This document shows positions 55,804 to 64,000 of a DNA stretch of 64,000 nucleotides, piece by piece. The notes under the pieces are model-generated. The model worked only from the letters and a program-made list of their open reading frames with translations. It searched no databases and was not told the DNA's origin. This DNA comes from an uncultured Mucilaginibacter sp. (lineage in GTDB: Bacteria > Bacteroidota > Bacteroidia > Sphingobacteriales > Sphingobacteriaceae). A program made the translations under genes and the position numbers. Positions within the stretch are counted from its first letter, which is position 1. Each line of letters begins with the position of its first letter. Location: positions 1-64,000 of the forward strand of contig NZ_CAMLHX010000020.1 of the NCBI RefSeq assembly GCF_946479965.1, given 5' to 3'.

Positions 55804-58800
55804 ATGAGCATTCAGTATACTAATACCGTTAATTATTTGCGTGGGCCGGTTATTGTAGCGTTTTGGTTTATTTGCTTTATACTCTGTGCCAGCCCTTCAT
55901 TTGCAAATGAATTAATAGTTGATAAAGCGCCCCATCAAATGCGGGCCGATAGTACCCGGTTTAATATTAGCGGAAGGGTACTTGATGAGACCGGTGAACC
56001 CCTACCCGGCGCTACGGTTTTTATCAGTAACTCAAAATGGGCCGCAAGTACCGACAATAAGGGGATGTTTAAAATCACAGAAATTCCGGCCGGAAATTAC
56101 GAAGTACTGGTGCGTATGATGGGCTTTTCAACTTTTACGAAAGTATTCAGCATAACAAACAGATCAGTTACTATAAACGTAACGCTAAATCCGGATGCAA
56201 TTGCATTAAGCGAAGCAAAGATAGTTGCCAAACCCGACGGAAACAGAGCGCGGTATTTGAAAACATTTACAGAAGTATTTATAGGCCAATCTGATAACGC
56301 TAAAAAGAGTAAAATACTTAATAGCGACGTGATCAGGTTTCAGTACATAAAAGCTACAGGTACATTAACTGCCCGCTCCACAGACTTTATCAAAGTAGAA
56401 AACGCGGGGTTGGGTTACAATATATATTACCTCTTAAATTCCTTTGCTTTTAACCAACGCGATCAAACCTTTGCTTACGATGGTAAGATATTTTTTGAAG
56501 AGCTAACCGGTGATGAAAAAAAACAAACTGAGTGGAGCAAAAATCGTTCACTTGCTTACTATGGCTCAATGCAGCATTTTTTCAGGGCTCTTTCTGCCGG
56601 AACCACAGATGCAGAAGGATTTAAGGTTTACAAAATTGCCGATGCCGAGTTAGGTCAAACTCCAAATTATAACAGTTCAGGCTCGGCCCGGACGGGTAAC
56701 ATAGCTATAAACCGTATAAACATTGACCGATCTAACCTAAAACCTATAAAACCCGATTCGCTGTTTAAAACTGTTGGTTTTAACAAGGTTTTAAAAATAC
56801 CGTTGCTTGTAAAAAACGACGACACTACCCGTTTTTACGTTTGTTATATGAACCAAAGGGAGCCCACAAGGTTTGTTAGCTCGGGCGCGCATTTAAATAT
56901 ACCAATACAAAACGGGCAAGTTTCAAGAGTTTTTCAGTTGACTGACAATATCATATTAAACAAAAACGGCACATTAAACCCTCAAAAAAATGTGTTGCTT
57001 GAAGGCTTTTGGGGTTGGCACCGGGTTGGCGATGTTTTACCGGAGGAGTTTATACCTCCTGCGGGGGTAAATACACAAAAGACACTGGCAAAGAATACAG
57101 ACCTGCCAATGAAGCAAGGTCCGGCTGAAAAGATACAGGCCGACAGTACACGTTTTAGCTTTACGGGCCGGGTGATAGATGAGAAAGGCGAGCCTATGCC
57201 AGGGGCAACAATTTTTATCACTAATACCAAATGGGCTGCAAGTGCAAACAGTGAAGGTATGTTTAAACTTTCCGGCATTTCACCGGGTACTTATGAAGTG
57301 CTGGTGCGCATGATGGGTTTTGTAACCTTTACAAAAGCATTCAGCATAACAGACAGATCAGTTACTATAAACGTAACGCTAAATCAAGATGCAATTGCAT
57401 TGAGCGAAGCAAAGATAGTTGCCAAACCCGACGGCAACCGAGCGCGTTATTTGAAAATATTTACAGAGGCGTTTATTGGCCAGTCTGACAATGGCAGAAA
57501 AAGCAGAATTATTAACAGTGATGTAATAAGGTTTAAAAACAATGAGGCGACTAATACACTAACAGCCCGCTCAACAGATCTCATCAAAATAGAAAACCTC
57601 GGGTTAGGTTATAATGTGTATTACCTGCTAAACTCTTCTGCAATTAACCATCAACAAATATCGTCATCCTTCGCGTTTGACGGGAAGGTATTTTTTGAAG
57701 AACTAAAAGGCGACGACAAAAAGCAAAAGGAATGGAGCCAAAATCGTTCTGCTGCGTATTATGGTTCAATGCGCCATTTTTTTAAGGCCTTGTATGAAGG
57801 CACTACTGATGCTGAAGGATTTAAGATCTATAAACTTGCCGACTCAGAGTTAGGTCGGCCTACAAAATTAAACACGCGCGAGGCCAACGCGTATATAGCA
57901 GGTTTGATGCTCAATCGCGTAAATATTAACCTGGCAAGCCTTAAACCTGTAAAACCTGATTCACTATATAAAGTAGTGAATATAAACAAGGTTTTGCAGC
58001 TGCCAATATTGGTAAAAGATGGAGACACCACGCGCTTTTATTTTTGCTATACCCGTAAAGGCGAACCTTCCAGGTTTTTAAATTCGGGCGCGCATCTAAA
58101 TCTCCCTGTACCAAACGCGCAAATTTCATCGCTTCGCCAGTTGGGGAATGATGATGTAATAATAAACAAAAACGGCACTTTAACTCCGCAGCAAAATGTA
58201 ATAAATGAAGGCTTCTGGACCTGGCAACGGGTTGGTGATGTGTTGCCCGAAGAATTTATTGAACAGATGCAGATAAACAAAGAACCTTTAGCGGCCTACC
58301 CCTTAGCACAAACCGGTAACGTTGAAAATATCCACATACAAATGGACCGGTCGTGGTATTTAAAAGGCGATACAGCATGGTTGAAGTTATATGTTGTGGA
58401 TGCAAATAACAGACCATCTACCGATAGTAAAGTTTGCTTTATAGAGCTGATTGATGCTAACAAACGCATTATTAAAAATCTGCGTTTGCCATTAAATATG
58501 GGCACAGCCTGGGGAGAGTTAGCACTTAGCGATAGCCTGCTAAAAAAAGGGGCATACTTGCTCAGGGCCTACACCAATAACATGTTAAAAAATGGCAATG
58601 CTTTTTTTTACCAAACCATCCGTATAGCTGATCTTAACATTGCAACAGCAAAGACCAGAAGTGCAACAACGAAGCAATTGCAAACCGGCTCTGACAGTTT
58701 AACTATCCGATTTTTTCCGGAAGGAGGGTCGCTGATAACAGATGTAAACTCCCGGCTGGCTTTAAAAGCAACGGCCCTGGGGAAACCGGTGAGTAAAATA

Positions 58801-60636
58801 CACGGATATATAACTAACGGGGATGGCAGCCATATAGCTAAATTTGAGACAAATAATAATGGAATTAGCGCGTTTAATTTAAAACCACTAAATAAGGGCA
58901 AATACCAGGCGGTAATTGAACTGGCTAACGGCGGCGAAAAACGCTTTGCTCTACCCCAATCGGTACAGCCCGGCATTGGGATGGCCATAACGCAAAATGA
59001 GGATAAAATTGTAGCTCGTTTTAACACAAGCAATATAACCACCAAAACGCAATTGAGGCTTGTTGGCAAAGCAAACGGCCAGATACAATTTCAACAGGAA
59101 AAACAGGTAGAGTTAACGGGCGACAGCATAGTAATACCAAAGTCGTCTTTACCACAAGGTATATTGCAATTTAGTCTGTATACAACTAATAATATACTTG
59201 TTGCGGATAGAATGGTTTACAACGGGGTGAACAGCCGGCAACTTAAAGTAAAGGTAGCTGCTAACAAAGCGACCTATAAGCCACATGACAAAGTTGACAT
59301 AAGCATTGCTGTTATGGATGCCGACAGTATACCAATTAGCGGAAATTTTTCGGTTTCGGTAAATAATGAAGCTGATGAACCTCTGGTTGATCACAATAGC
59401 ATATACAGCGACTTGCTGTTAAATAACAAGTTAATTTATGATACAGGCAAATCAGATACTGAGCGTTATAGAGAACTTAATGATATGTTACTAACGCTAA
59501 GAGCGCAAACTGATTACAAAGTATCAATACCTCAGCAACAGGCAACCAGTCCTCCATCAGATACTTCCGCTGTTTTGCAGGGCCGGGTTTACACAAGCAA
59601 AGGCAAGCCCGCAGAGCCAAGCGTAATTGGTATTTATTTTCCGGCAGGAGGCCCCGTTCTAACAACAGTTTCAGACAATAAGGGCAAGTTTAAATTCGAC
59701 AACATTCCGGTTAAAAGAGGTGAGCCATTTTATATTGTTGCAAAGGAAAAGAACGGCAAAGAACTAAATGTTACCGTTGATAAATTTACACCGCCACCTA
59801 TTACCGATGAAATAATGGCCGACACACTTATGGTTAGCAATGCTAACGAATACGCGGAATATGTTGCTAAAAGGATAGAGGATTTAAAAACCGGCAATAT
59901 ACTTGGTACCGAGCTTAGCGAGGTGTTGATAAAAGATAAGAAAAAGACGGAGCCTTCTGTAAAAGATTTGGTTCGGCGATCATCATCAAGCATCGGCTTA
60001 ACTCCCGATCAGGTAATAACCTTTATTGACCTGTTAGATTGCGTGGCGCCAACATTGGGTGACTGCCTGGCAATGAAATTAAATAATGTGGCCGTCACAA
60101 CTGATAATAGTGGCAGAAAGAGGCTAATTGCCAGAGGAAGGTCTACCAATCCAATGGCTGTTTTTGTTAATGGAATAGAGCGGCCGGACGCTCTTAATAC
60201 TGTAGCGCCCTCTGAAATTGAAAGCATTGAAGTATTAAAAGGAGCCAATGCCGCGGCTTATGGGTTAAGCAGTGGTAATGGCGTGGTTGTAATTACTACG
60301 AAAAAGGGTGGGATTGATTATTGGGCGTATGAACAGGAGCATTATGTACCGGGCTCAACCAAAACAGCGCCGGTTAAACTTTACAGGTTTGAAAATGGAT
60401 TTGATATAGCAAAGGATTTTTACGCGCCCGATTATAACGCGATACTGGGAAGCATCATTGATAAATGGCGACCAACAATTTACTGGAACCCTAATGTTGT
60501 TACCGGCAGCAACGGCACAGCGCAGTTAAGCTACTTTACCAACGGCGTACCAGGCACTTACCGGGTAACAATTGAGGGAATTGATGATTATGGCAGAATT
60601 GCAAGGCAGGTGTTTAGGTATACGGTTAGTGAGTAG
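55804..60636 (+). CDS. Giant barrel-less plug protein with duplicated N-terminal module and MG2-like domain
   Basis: A 1610-residue exported protein with a signal segment (about 12–36). Two tandem modules of about 370 residues follow (about 47–417 and 446–819), each with a CarboxypepD_reg-type domain (SGRVLDETGEPLPGATVF; TGRVIDEKGEPMPGATIF) and a carboxy-terminal unknown domain ending in GDVLPEEFI. Next come an alpha-2-macroglobulin-like MG2 domain (HIQMDRSWYLKGDTAWLK), another CarboxypepD_reg (QGRVYTSKGKPAEPSVIG) and a TonB plug (AVFVNGIERPDALNTVAPSEIESIEVLKGANAAAYG). It ends with no barrel. Similar single-module proteins are typical of Bacteroidota; the duplication looks unusual. Confidence 0.85.
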   Translation: MSIQYTNTVNYLRGPVIVAFWFICFILCASPSFANELIVDKAPHQMRADSTRFNISGRVLDETGEPLPGATVFISNSKWAASTDNKGMFKITEIPAGNYEVLVRMMGFSTFTKVFSITNRSVTINVTLNPDAIALSEAKIVAKPDGNRARYLKTFTEVFIGQSDNAKKSKILNSDVIRFQYIKATGTLTARSTDFIKVENAGLGYNIYYLLNSFAFNQRDQTFAYDGKIFFEELTGDEKKQTEWSKNRSLAYYGSMQHFFRALSAGTTDAEGFKVYKIADAELGQTPNYNSSGSARTGNIAINRINIDRSNLKPIKPDSLFKTVGFNKVLKIPLLVKNDDTTRFYVCYMNQREPTRFVSSGAHLNIPIQNGQVSRVFQLTDNIILNKNGTLNPQKNVLLEGFWGWHRVGDVLPEEFIPPAGVNTQKTLAKNTDLPMKQGPAEKIQADSTRFSFTGRVIDEKGEPMPGATIFITNTKWAASANSEGMFKLSGISPGTYEVLVRMMGFVTFTKAFSITDRSVTINVTLNQDAIALSEAKIVAKPDGNRARYLKIFTEAFIGQSDNGRKSRIINSDVIRFKNNEATNTLTARSTDLIKIENLGLGYNVYYLLNSSAINHQQISSSFAFDGKVFFEELKGDDKKQKEWSQNRSAAYYGSMRHFFKALYEGTTDAEGFKIYKLADSELGRPTKLNTREANAYIAGLMLNRVNINLASLKPVKPDSLYKVVNINKVLQLPILVKDGDTTRFYFCYTRKGEPSRFLNSGAHLNLPVPNAQISSLRQLGNDDVIINKNGTLTPQQNVINEGFWTWQRVGDVLPEEFIEQMQINKEPLAAYPLAQTGNVENIHIQMDRSWYLKGDTAWLKLYVVDANNRPSTDSKVCFIELIDANKRIIKNLRLPLNMGTAWGELALSDSLLKKGAYLLRAYTNNMLKNGNAFFYQTIRIADLNIATAKTRSATTKQLQTGSDSLTIRFFPEGGSLITDVNSRLALKATALGKPVSKIHGYITNGDGSHIAKFETNNNGISAFNLKPLNKGKYQAVIELANGGEKRFALPQSVQPGIGMAITQNEDKIVARFNTSNITTKTQLRLVGKANGQIQFQQEKQVELTGDSIVIPKSSLPQGILQFSLYTTNNILVADRMVYNGVNSRQLKVKVAANKATYKPHDKVDISIAVMDADSIPISGNFSVSVNNEADEPLVDHNSIYSDLLLNNKLIYDTGKSDTERYRELNDMLLTLRAQTDYKVSIPQQQATSPPSDTSAVLQGRVYTSKGKPAEPSVIGIYFPAGGPVLTTVSDNKGKFKFDNIPVKRGEPFYIVAKEKNGKELNVTVDKFTPPPITDEIMADTLMVSNANEYAEYVAKRIEDLKTGNILGTELSEVLIKDKKKTEPSVKDLVRRSSSSIGLTPDQVITFIDLLDCVAPTLGDCLAMKLNNVAVTTDNSGRKRLIARGRSTNPMAVFVNGIERPDALNTVAPSEIESIEVLKGANAAAYGLSSGNGVVVITTKKGGIDYWAYEQEHYVPGSTKTAPVKLYRFENGFDIAKDFYAPDYNAILGSIIDKWRPTIYWNPNVVTGSNGTAQLSYFTNGVPGTYRVTIEGIDDYGRIARQVFRYTVSE
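55944..57054 (+). repeat. Internal duplication, module A (partner at 57139–58260)
   Basis: This segment and 57139–58260 encode the two homologous 370-residue modules of the giant protein. A 96-base core (56145–56240 versus 57339–57434) differs at only four positions, whereas flanking parts are clearly more diverged. Confidence 0.85.
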
Positions 60637-60697
60637 CTAAATATATCAGGACGGATCAAATCCGAGGCGATCCAAAGTGTTGCAAAAGCGATCCAAA

Positions 60698-60980
60698 GTG
60701 ATCCAATGGCAAATTAGCTATTTTTTAAATAGCTGAAATACAATTAGTTAACTATTTCGTGGGTGATCCATTTTTGTTTAAAATTAGCAGCGCTAATCTT
60801 CTTACTTAAACGCTTAATTAACAGTAAATTACCTAAATACTTGCGAACATAATATTATAAAATGTGAATATAGTATTGTTTCAACTGTTTCATACGTTAT
60901 ATGTAACATATTAACAATCAATATATTACAAATATATCCGTTTTACTTATTTTATCTATTAAATCGATTTTGTGGATCAC
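60698..60980. repeat. Structured 283-base intergenic element, copy 2 (GTGATCCA word)
   Basis: Homologous to the element at 12166–12450. The left end holds GCGATCCAAAGTGATCCA (60688–60705) and the right end the complement TGGATCAC (60973–60980). Relative to copy 1, the word changes from TTT to ATC at both left words and in the right word. The interior blocks CTATTTTTTAAA, CTGAAATACAATTAGTTA and CAACTGTTTCATACGTT are shared. It begins 50–60 bases after the giant plug gene and ends 12 bases before the trpA stop. Confidence 0.8.
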
Positions 60981-60992
60981 CACGCAAATTGC

Positions 60993-61763
60993 CTATTTCT
61001 TTATAGATGCTATAAAAGCGGGTATCTTGTCGAGGTAGTTCTCCTCCCCTAACAGCTTAACAAACTTACTGCCTACAATGGCCCCGTTGGCGTATTCGCA
61101 GGCTTTATCAAACGATGCCTTGTCGGTAATACCAAAGCCTATAATGGTTGGATTGTTGAGTCCCATAGCCTTTACGCGCTTGTAATAATCCTCTATATTA
61201 ACAGATACATTCAGGTTACCCCCTGTTATTGATGATGACGATAGCAGGTAGATAAAGCTGTTGCTCAACTCGTCTATCTTACGGATGCGCTCAGCCGAAG
61301 TTTGCGGCGTTACCAGGAAGATATTGCTTAGGTTATTATCTTTAAAAAACCGGGCGTACATGTTTTCGTATTCGTACATAGGCAGGTCGGGTACAATTAC
61401 GCCGTCTACGCCTACCTCGGCTGCTTTCTTGCAAAAGCGTTCTACACCATATTGCACAATAGGGTTTACATAACCCATTAACAATATCGGCATAGTAACC
61501 CGCTTGCGCAGATCCTTTAGCTGCTCAAACAATACATTAAGGGTCATGCCATTCTCTAATGCACGTTCTGAACTATGCTGAATGGTTGGCCCATCAGCAA
61601 CGGGGTCAGAGTATGGAAAACCTATCTCTAAAAAGTCGGCACCAGCTTTTTCCAGGGCCTCGGCAATATCAAGGGTTGAATTAAGTTCAGGGTAACCCGC
61701 CGTGAAATAGATGGATAAAAGGTTATTGTTTTTCTCTTTAAAGAGTTGGTTTAAGCGGTTCAT
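60993..61763 (-). CDS. trpA: Tryptophan synthase alpha chain
   Basis: Splits indole-3-glycerol phosphate to indole for TrpB. From the ATG at 61763 it is 256 residues (MNRLNQLFKEKNNN). The catalytic Glu and Asp are visible in FLEIGFPYSDPVADGP, and the phosphate site is in GFGITDK. The frame extends six codons upstream to an ATG at 61781, but those codons are part of the GTTCATG word repeat between trpB and trpA, so 61763 is preferred. It is the last gene of the trp operon. Confidence 0.95.
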   Translation of the reverse strand: MNRLNQLFKEKNNNLLSIYFTAGYPELNSTLDIAEALEKAGADFLEIGFPYSDPVADGPTIQHSSERALENGMTLNVLFEQLKDLRKRVTMPILLMGYVNPIVQYGVERFCKKAAEVGVDGVIVPDLPMYEYENMYARFFKDNNLSNIFLVTPQTSAERIRKIDELSNSFIYLLSSSSITGGNLNVSVNIEDYYKRVKAMGLNNPTIIGFGITDKASFDKACEYANGAIVGSKFVKLLGEENYLDKIPAFIASIKK

Positions 61764-61775
61764 TGTTAGTTCATA

Positions 61776-61841
61776 GTTCATGGTTAATAGTTCATGGTTA
61801 TTGGTTGCTGTGCATTTTACTATGAACTATTAACCATGAAC
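61776..61841. repeat. Inverted-word intergenic element (GTTCATGG word) between trpB and trpA
   Basis: Two 20-base arms (61776–61795 and 61822–61841) are exact reverse complements, built from GTTCAT words, with a 26-base loop. Extra GTTCATAG and CCATGAACC words extend the pattern to about 61767–61854. It fills the trpB–trpA gap and supplies an in-frame upstream ATG to trpA. Confidence 0.85.
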
Positions 61842-61855
61842 CATGAACCACCAAC

Positions 61856-63037
61856 CTAATATCCAAAATGTTTAATATATGTGTCCAGGTCCTTATCTCC
61901 CCTGCCCGACAGGCAGATCACCACATTATCGTTTGCCTTAAAATGCATCTTCTCCAGCTGCGCCAGCGCGTGTGCAGACTCTATAGCGGGTATAATTCCT
62001 TCCAACTGGCAGCACAACAAGCCGGCCTGCAAAGCTTCGTCGTCGGTTACACTGGCGTATTGCGCACGTTTTATCTTATACAAATGAGCGTGCTGCGGAC
62101 CAATACCGGGGTAATCCAAACCCGCTGATATAGAATAAGGTTCAACTACCTGCCCGTCGTCGGTTTGCATTAAAATGGTGCGGCTGCCGTGTAAAACGCC
62201 CTCGCGGCCCAAAAATGTTGTAGCTGCTGAGTGGCCGCTGTCTACTCCTTTGCCGGCAGCTTCAACAGCAATCAGTTGCACATTATCATCATCCAAAAAA
62301 TGGTAGAACATACCCATAGCATTACTGCCGCCGCCAACGCAAGCCATAACATAGTGGGGTAATTCACTACCTGTATGTTCAAGCAACTGTTTTTTGGTTT
62401 CAAAAGATATGATAGACTGAAAGCGCGCCACCATATCAGGGTAAGGGTATGGGCCCACCACAGACCCAATGATATAATGAGTATCAACCGGGTTAGCAAT
62501 CCAGTCGCGCAGGGCCTCATTAGTGGCATCCTTAAGCGTTTTGCTGCCTGATGTAGCGGGTACAACCGTAGCGCCCAACATCTTCATACGAGACACATTA
62601 GGTGCCTGCCTTGCCATGTCTATCTCGCCCATGTACACAATGCATTCCAGCCCCATCAATGCGCAGACAGTGGCAGTTGCCACACCATGCTGGCCTGCGC
62701 CGGTCTCAGCTATAATACGTGTTTTACCGAGGCGTTTAGCCAAAAGTATTTGCCCGATGGCATTGTTTATCTTATGTGAGCCGGTATGGTTTAAGTCTTC
62801 TCTTTTTAGAAAGATATTGGCACCATACTTCTCTGAATACCGCTTTGCAAAATACAAAGGCGACGGCCTGCCTACATAGTCCTTTAGCAACTGGTCAAAC
62901 TCCGTTCTAAAGGCAGGTTCGCTAATAATAGATAAATATCGCTGCCGTAGTTCTTCTACGTTGGGGTAAAGCATTTCGGGCACATAGGCCCCGCCAAAAT
63001 CGCCGTAGTAGCCCTGCTCGTTAACTCCGTATTTCAT
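61856..63037 (-). CDS. trpB: Tryptophan synthase beta chain
   Basis: A 393-residue PLP enzyme that joins indole and serine. The PLP Lys is in [10 protein letters not shown] near residue 85; the catalytic Glu is in AETGAGQHG; the Gly-rich phosphate site [10 protein letters not shown] and the serine-binding segment follow. Its start overlaps the trpF stop by 17 bases, so translation is coupled. Confidence 0.97.
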   Translation of the reverse strand: MKYGVNEQGYYGDFGGAYVPEMLYPNVEELRQRYLSIISEPAFRTEFDQLLKDYVGRPSPLYFAKRYSEKYGANIFLKREDLNHTGSHKINNAIGQILLAKRLGKTRIIAETGAGQHGVATATVCALMGLECIVYMGEIDMARQAPNVSRMKMLGATVVPATSGSKTLKDATNEALRDWIANPVDTHYIIGSVVGPYPYPDMVARFQSIISFETKKQLLEHTGSELPHYVMACVGGGSNAMGMFYHFLDDDNVQLIAVEAAGKGVDSGHSAATTFLGREGVLHGSRTILMQTDDGQVVEPYSISAGLDYPGIGPQHAHLYKIKRAQYASVTDDEALQAGLLCCQLEGIIPAIESAHALAQLEKMHFKANDNVVICLSGRGDKDLDTYIKHFGY

Positions 63038-63662
63038 TAGTGGTATATTGTTTTATTAGGGCAAATGCCTTCTTTAGTTTCTCTATATCTTTCATTCCCG
63101 GCGATGTTTCAAAACGACTATTGAGGTCAACTCCATAAAACTGCGGATGTTTTATATTCCTTATTTCCTCCAAATTATCAAGGCTAAGACCCCCACTTAA
63201 AAAAAAGGGAACATCTAACTTGTAACTGTTTAAAATGCTCCAATTAAAAGTTTCGCCGGAGCCGCCATGCGCCGCTGTTTTGGTATCAAACAGGAAAAAA
63301 TCAACGCTTCCAACGTAGTTTTCAAGCTGTTTAAAATCAAAATTTTCATCCACTCCGAGCGCCTTTAAAACTACAACTTTGTTTTTGAATGCTGCAGCAA
63401 AATCGGCACTTTCATTACCGTGTAATTGAATGGCGTTTAAGCCATATTTCTCTATAACCTGCTGTATGTTTTCCGCGCTCTCATTAACAAAAACCCCTGT
63501 CATTAAAATCGCTTTGGGCAGGGCTTCCAAACCGGCTTCATCAAGGTTACCCACATAGCGCGGTGAGCGATCATATCGTATAAGCCCGATATAATCCGGA
63601 CCTAAAGCTGCTACCGCTTTTATATTTTCCGCATCGCGTAAGCCACAAACCTTAATTTTCAT
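63021..63662 (-). CDS. trpF: Phosphoribosylanthranilate isomerase
   Basis: Isomerises PRA to CdRP. The 213-residue TIM barrel has the catalytic Cys in [11 protein letters not shown] at the start and the catalytic Asp in [14 protein letters not shown] near the end. It adjoins trpD upstream with no gap and overlaps trpB downstream by 17 bases. No trpC lies between trpD and trpF, unlike the common Bacteroidota order. Confidence 0.95.
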   Translation of the reverse strand: MKIKVCGLRDAENIKAVAALGPDYIGLIRYDRSPRYVGNLDEAGLEALPKAILMTGVFVNESAENIQQVIEKYGLNAIQLHGNESADFAAAFKNKVVVLKALGVDENFDFKQLENYVGSVDFFLFDTKTAAHGGSGETFNWSILNSYKLDVPFFLSGGLSLDNLEEIRNIKHPQFYGVDLNSRFETSPGMKDIEKLKKAFALIKQYTTNEIRS

Positions 63663-64000
63663 TTAGCTGCCAATTAGTGTTTTGAAGCTTTTAAGTGCCT
63701 TGTGTTGCATAAGCGACTGCTCAGCCTCGTAAAAGCAATCGCCGAAGGAACTTAACGGTTTAATAGTTTTAATTGCAAGTGCCGCATTTACCAGAACAAC
63801 ATTGTTTTGCGCTTCGGTTCCTTCGCCTTTTAATACTTTAGTAAATATCTCTGCCGATTCAGGCACATCGCTGCCTCCTGCAATTTGAGCGGGATCTAAA
63901 CGGACGAAACCTAAACTCTCAGGCGAGAAAATCTTCTCTCCTTCCGGCGAAAAAGTTTTAAAATCGCAAGTGAGCGATACCTCATCGTAACCATCTATAG
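63663..64000 (-). CDS. trpD: Anthranilate phosphoribosyltransferase, C-terminal part (runs off window)
   Basis: The C-terminal 112 residues of TrpD. The open frame runs in from the window edge (IDGYDEVSLTC is the anthranilate/PRPP-site segment) to LKSFKTLIGS and the stop. An ORF beginning at the GTG at 63866 is only the tail of this frame, not a separate gene. No frameshift is seen. The gene is continuous beyond base 64000. Confidence 0.92.
   Translation of the reverse strand, partial: IDGYDEVSLTCDFKTFSPEGEKIFSPESLGFVRLDPAQIAGGSDVPESAEIFTKVLKGEGTEAQNNVVLVNAALAIKTIKPLSSFGDCFYEAEQSLMQHKALKSFKTLIGS

Noticed and set aside
63663..63866. 67-codon frame as a separate small gene
   Set aside because: It is the C-terminal end of trpD, whose frame continues unbroken to the window edge.

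Overview
The window (about 42% GC by eye) reads as ordinary chromosome of a Bacteroidota, most likely a Sphingobacteriaceae member close to Mucilaginibacter or Pedobacter. The reasons are Bacteroidota-type promoters (TTG, about 19 bases, TAnnTTTG), TonB-linked plug and CarboxypepD_reg proteins, GH97, GH9 and GH20 glycanases, DUF4199, a DAHP synthase–chorismate mutase fusion, a fused CrtYcd lycopene cyclase and many secreted lipoproteins. No tRNA, rRNA, CRISPR array, prophage or intact transposase was seen. The genus is inference.

Layout. 0–5.3 kb: guaB, a two-subunit M16 peptidase pair, a helical protein and a truncated hemoglobin. 5.5–12.1 kb: a PQQ dehydrogenase with a built-in cytochrome c, two DUF1080 proteins, a YciO-type gene and a small orphan plug-domain protein. 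12.5–19.5 kb: two GT2 glycosyltransferases, a membrane protein, a GH3-type adenylating enzyme, dxr and rseP. 19.5–26.1 kb: DUF4199, an acidic protein, a dihydroorotase-like protein without metal ligands, a BatA-type protein, DUF72 and trxB. 26.2–31.1 kb: a compact carotenoid operon (regulator-crtI-crtB-idi-crtZ-crtYcd) headed by a CarH-like B12-binding MerR regulator with a visible inverted-repeat operator. 31.2–43.4 kb: GH20, lipoproteins, the aromatic block pheA–DAHPS/CM–aroA–aroC, an MFS transporter and GH9. 43.4–49.7 kb: DinB, two L,D-transpeptidases, bioB, a HepT/MntA pair and mgtE. 50–60.6 kb: a TonB receptor, GH97, pncC and a 1610-residue barrel-less plug protein with a 370-residue internal duplication. 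61–64 kb: trpD(partial)-F-B-A.

Two parts stand out. First, pheA is preceded by a textbook attenuator: a 21-codon leader peptide with nine Phe/Tyr codons, three mutually exclusive stems and a terminator. Second, the intergenic DNA holds structured repeats built from short words. Two 285-base elements (12.17 and 60.70 kb) are homologous but have a three-base substitution (TTT to ATC) repeated in concert in their left words and in the complementary right word, and each lies just downstream of one of the window's two barrel-less plug genes. Smaller inverted-word elements fill several gene gaps, and one word sequence is also found in frame inside aroA.

Functional links: dxr and idi feed isoprenoid supply to the carotenoid operon; DAHPS/CM, aroA and aroC make chorismate, which pheA and the trp operon use; the GH20, GH9, GH97, TonB and plug genes indicate a polysaccharide-scavenging outer membrane.
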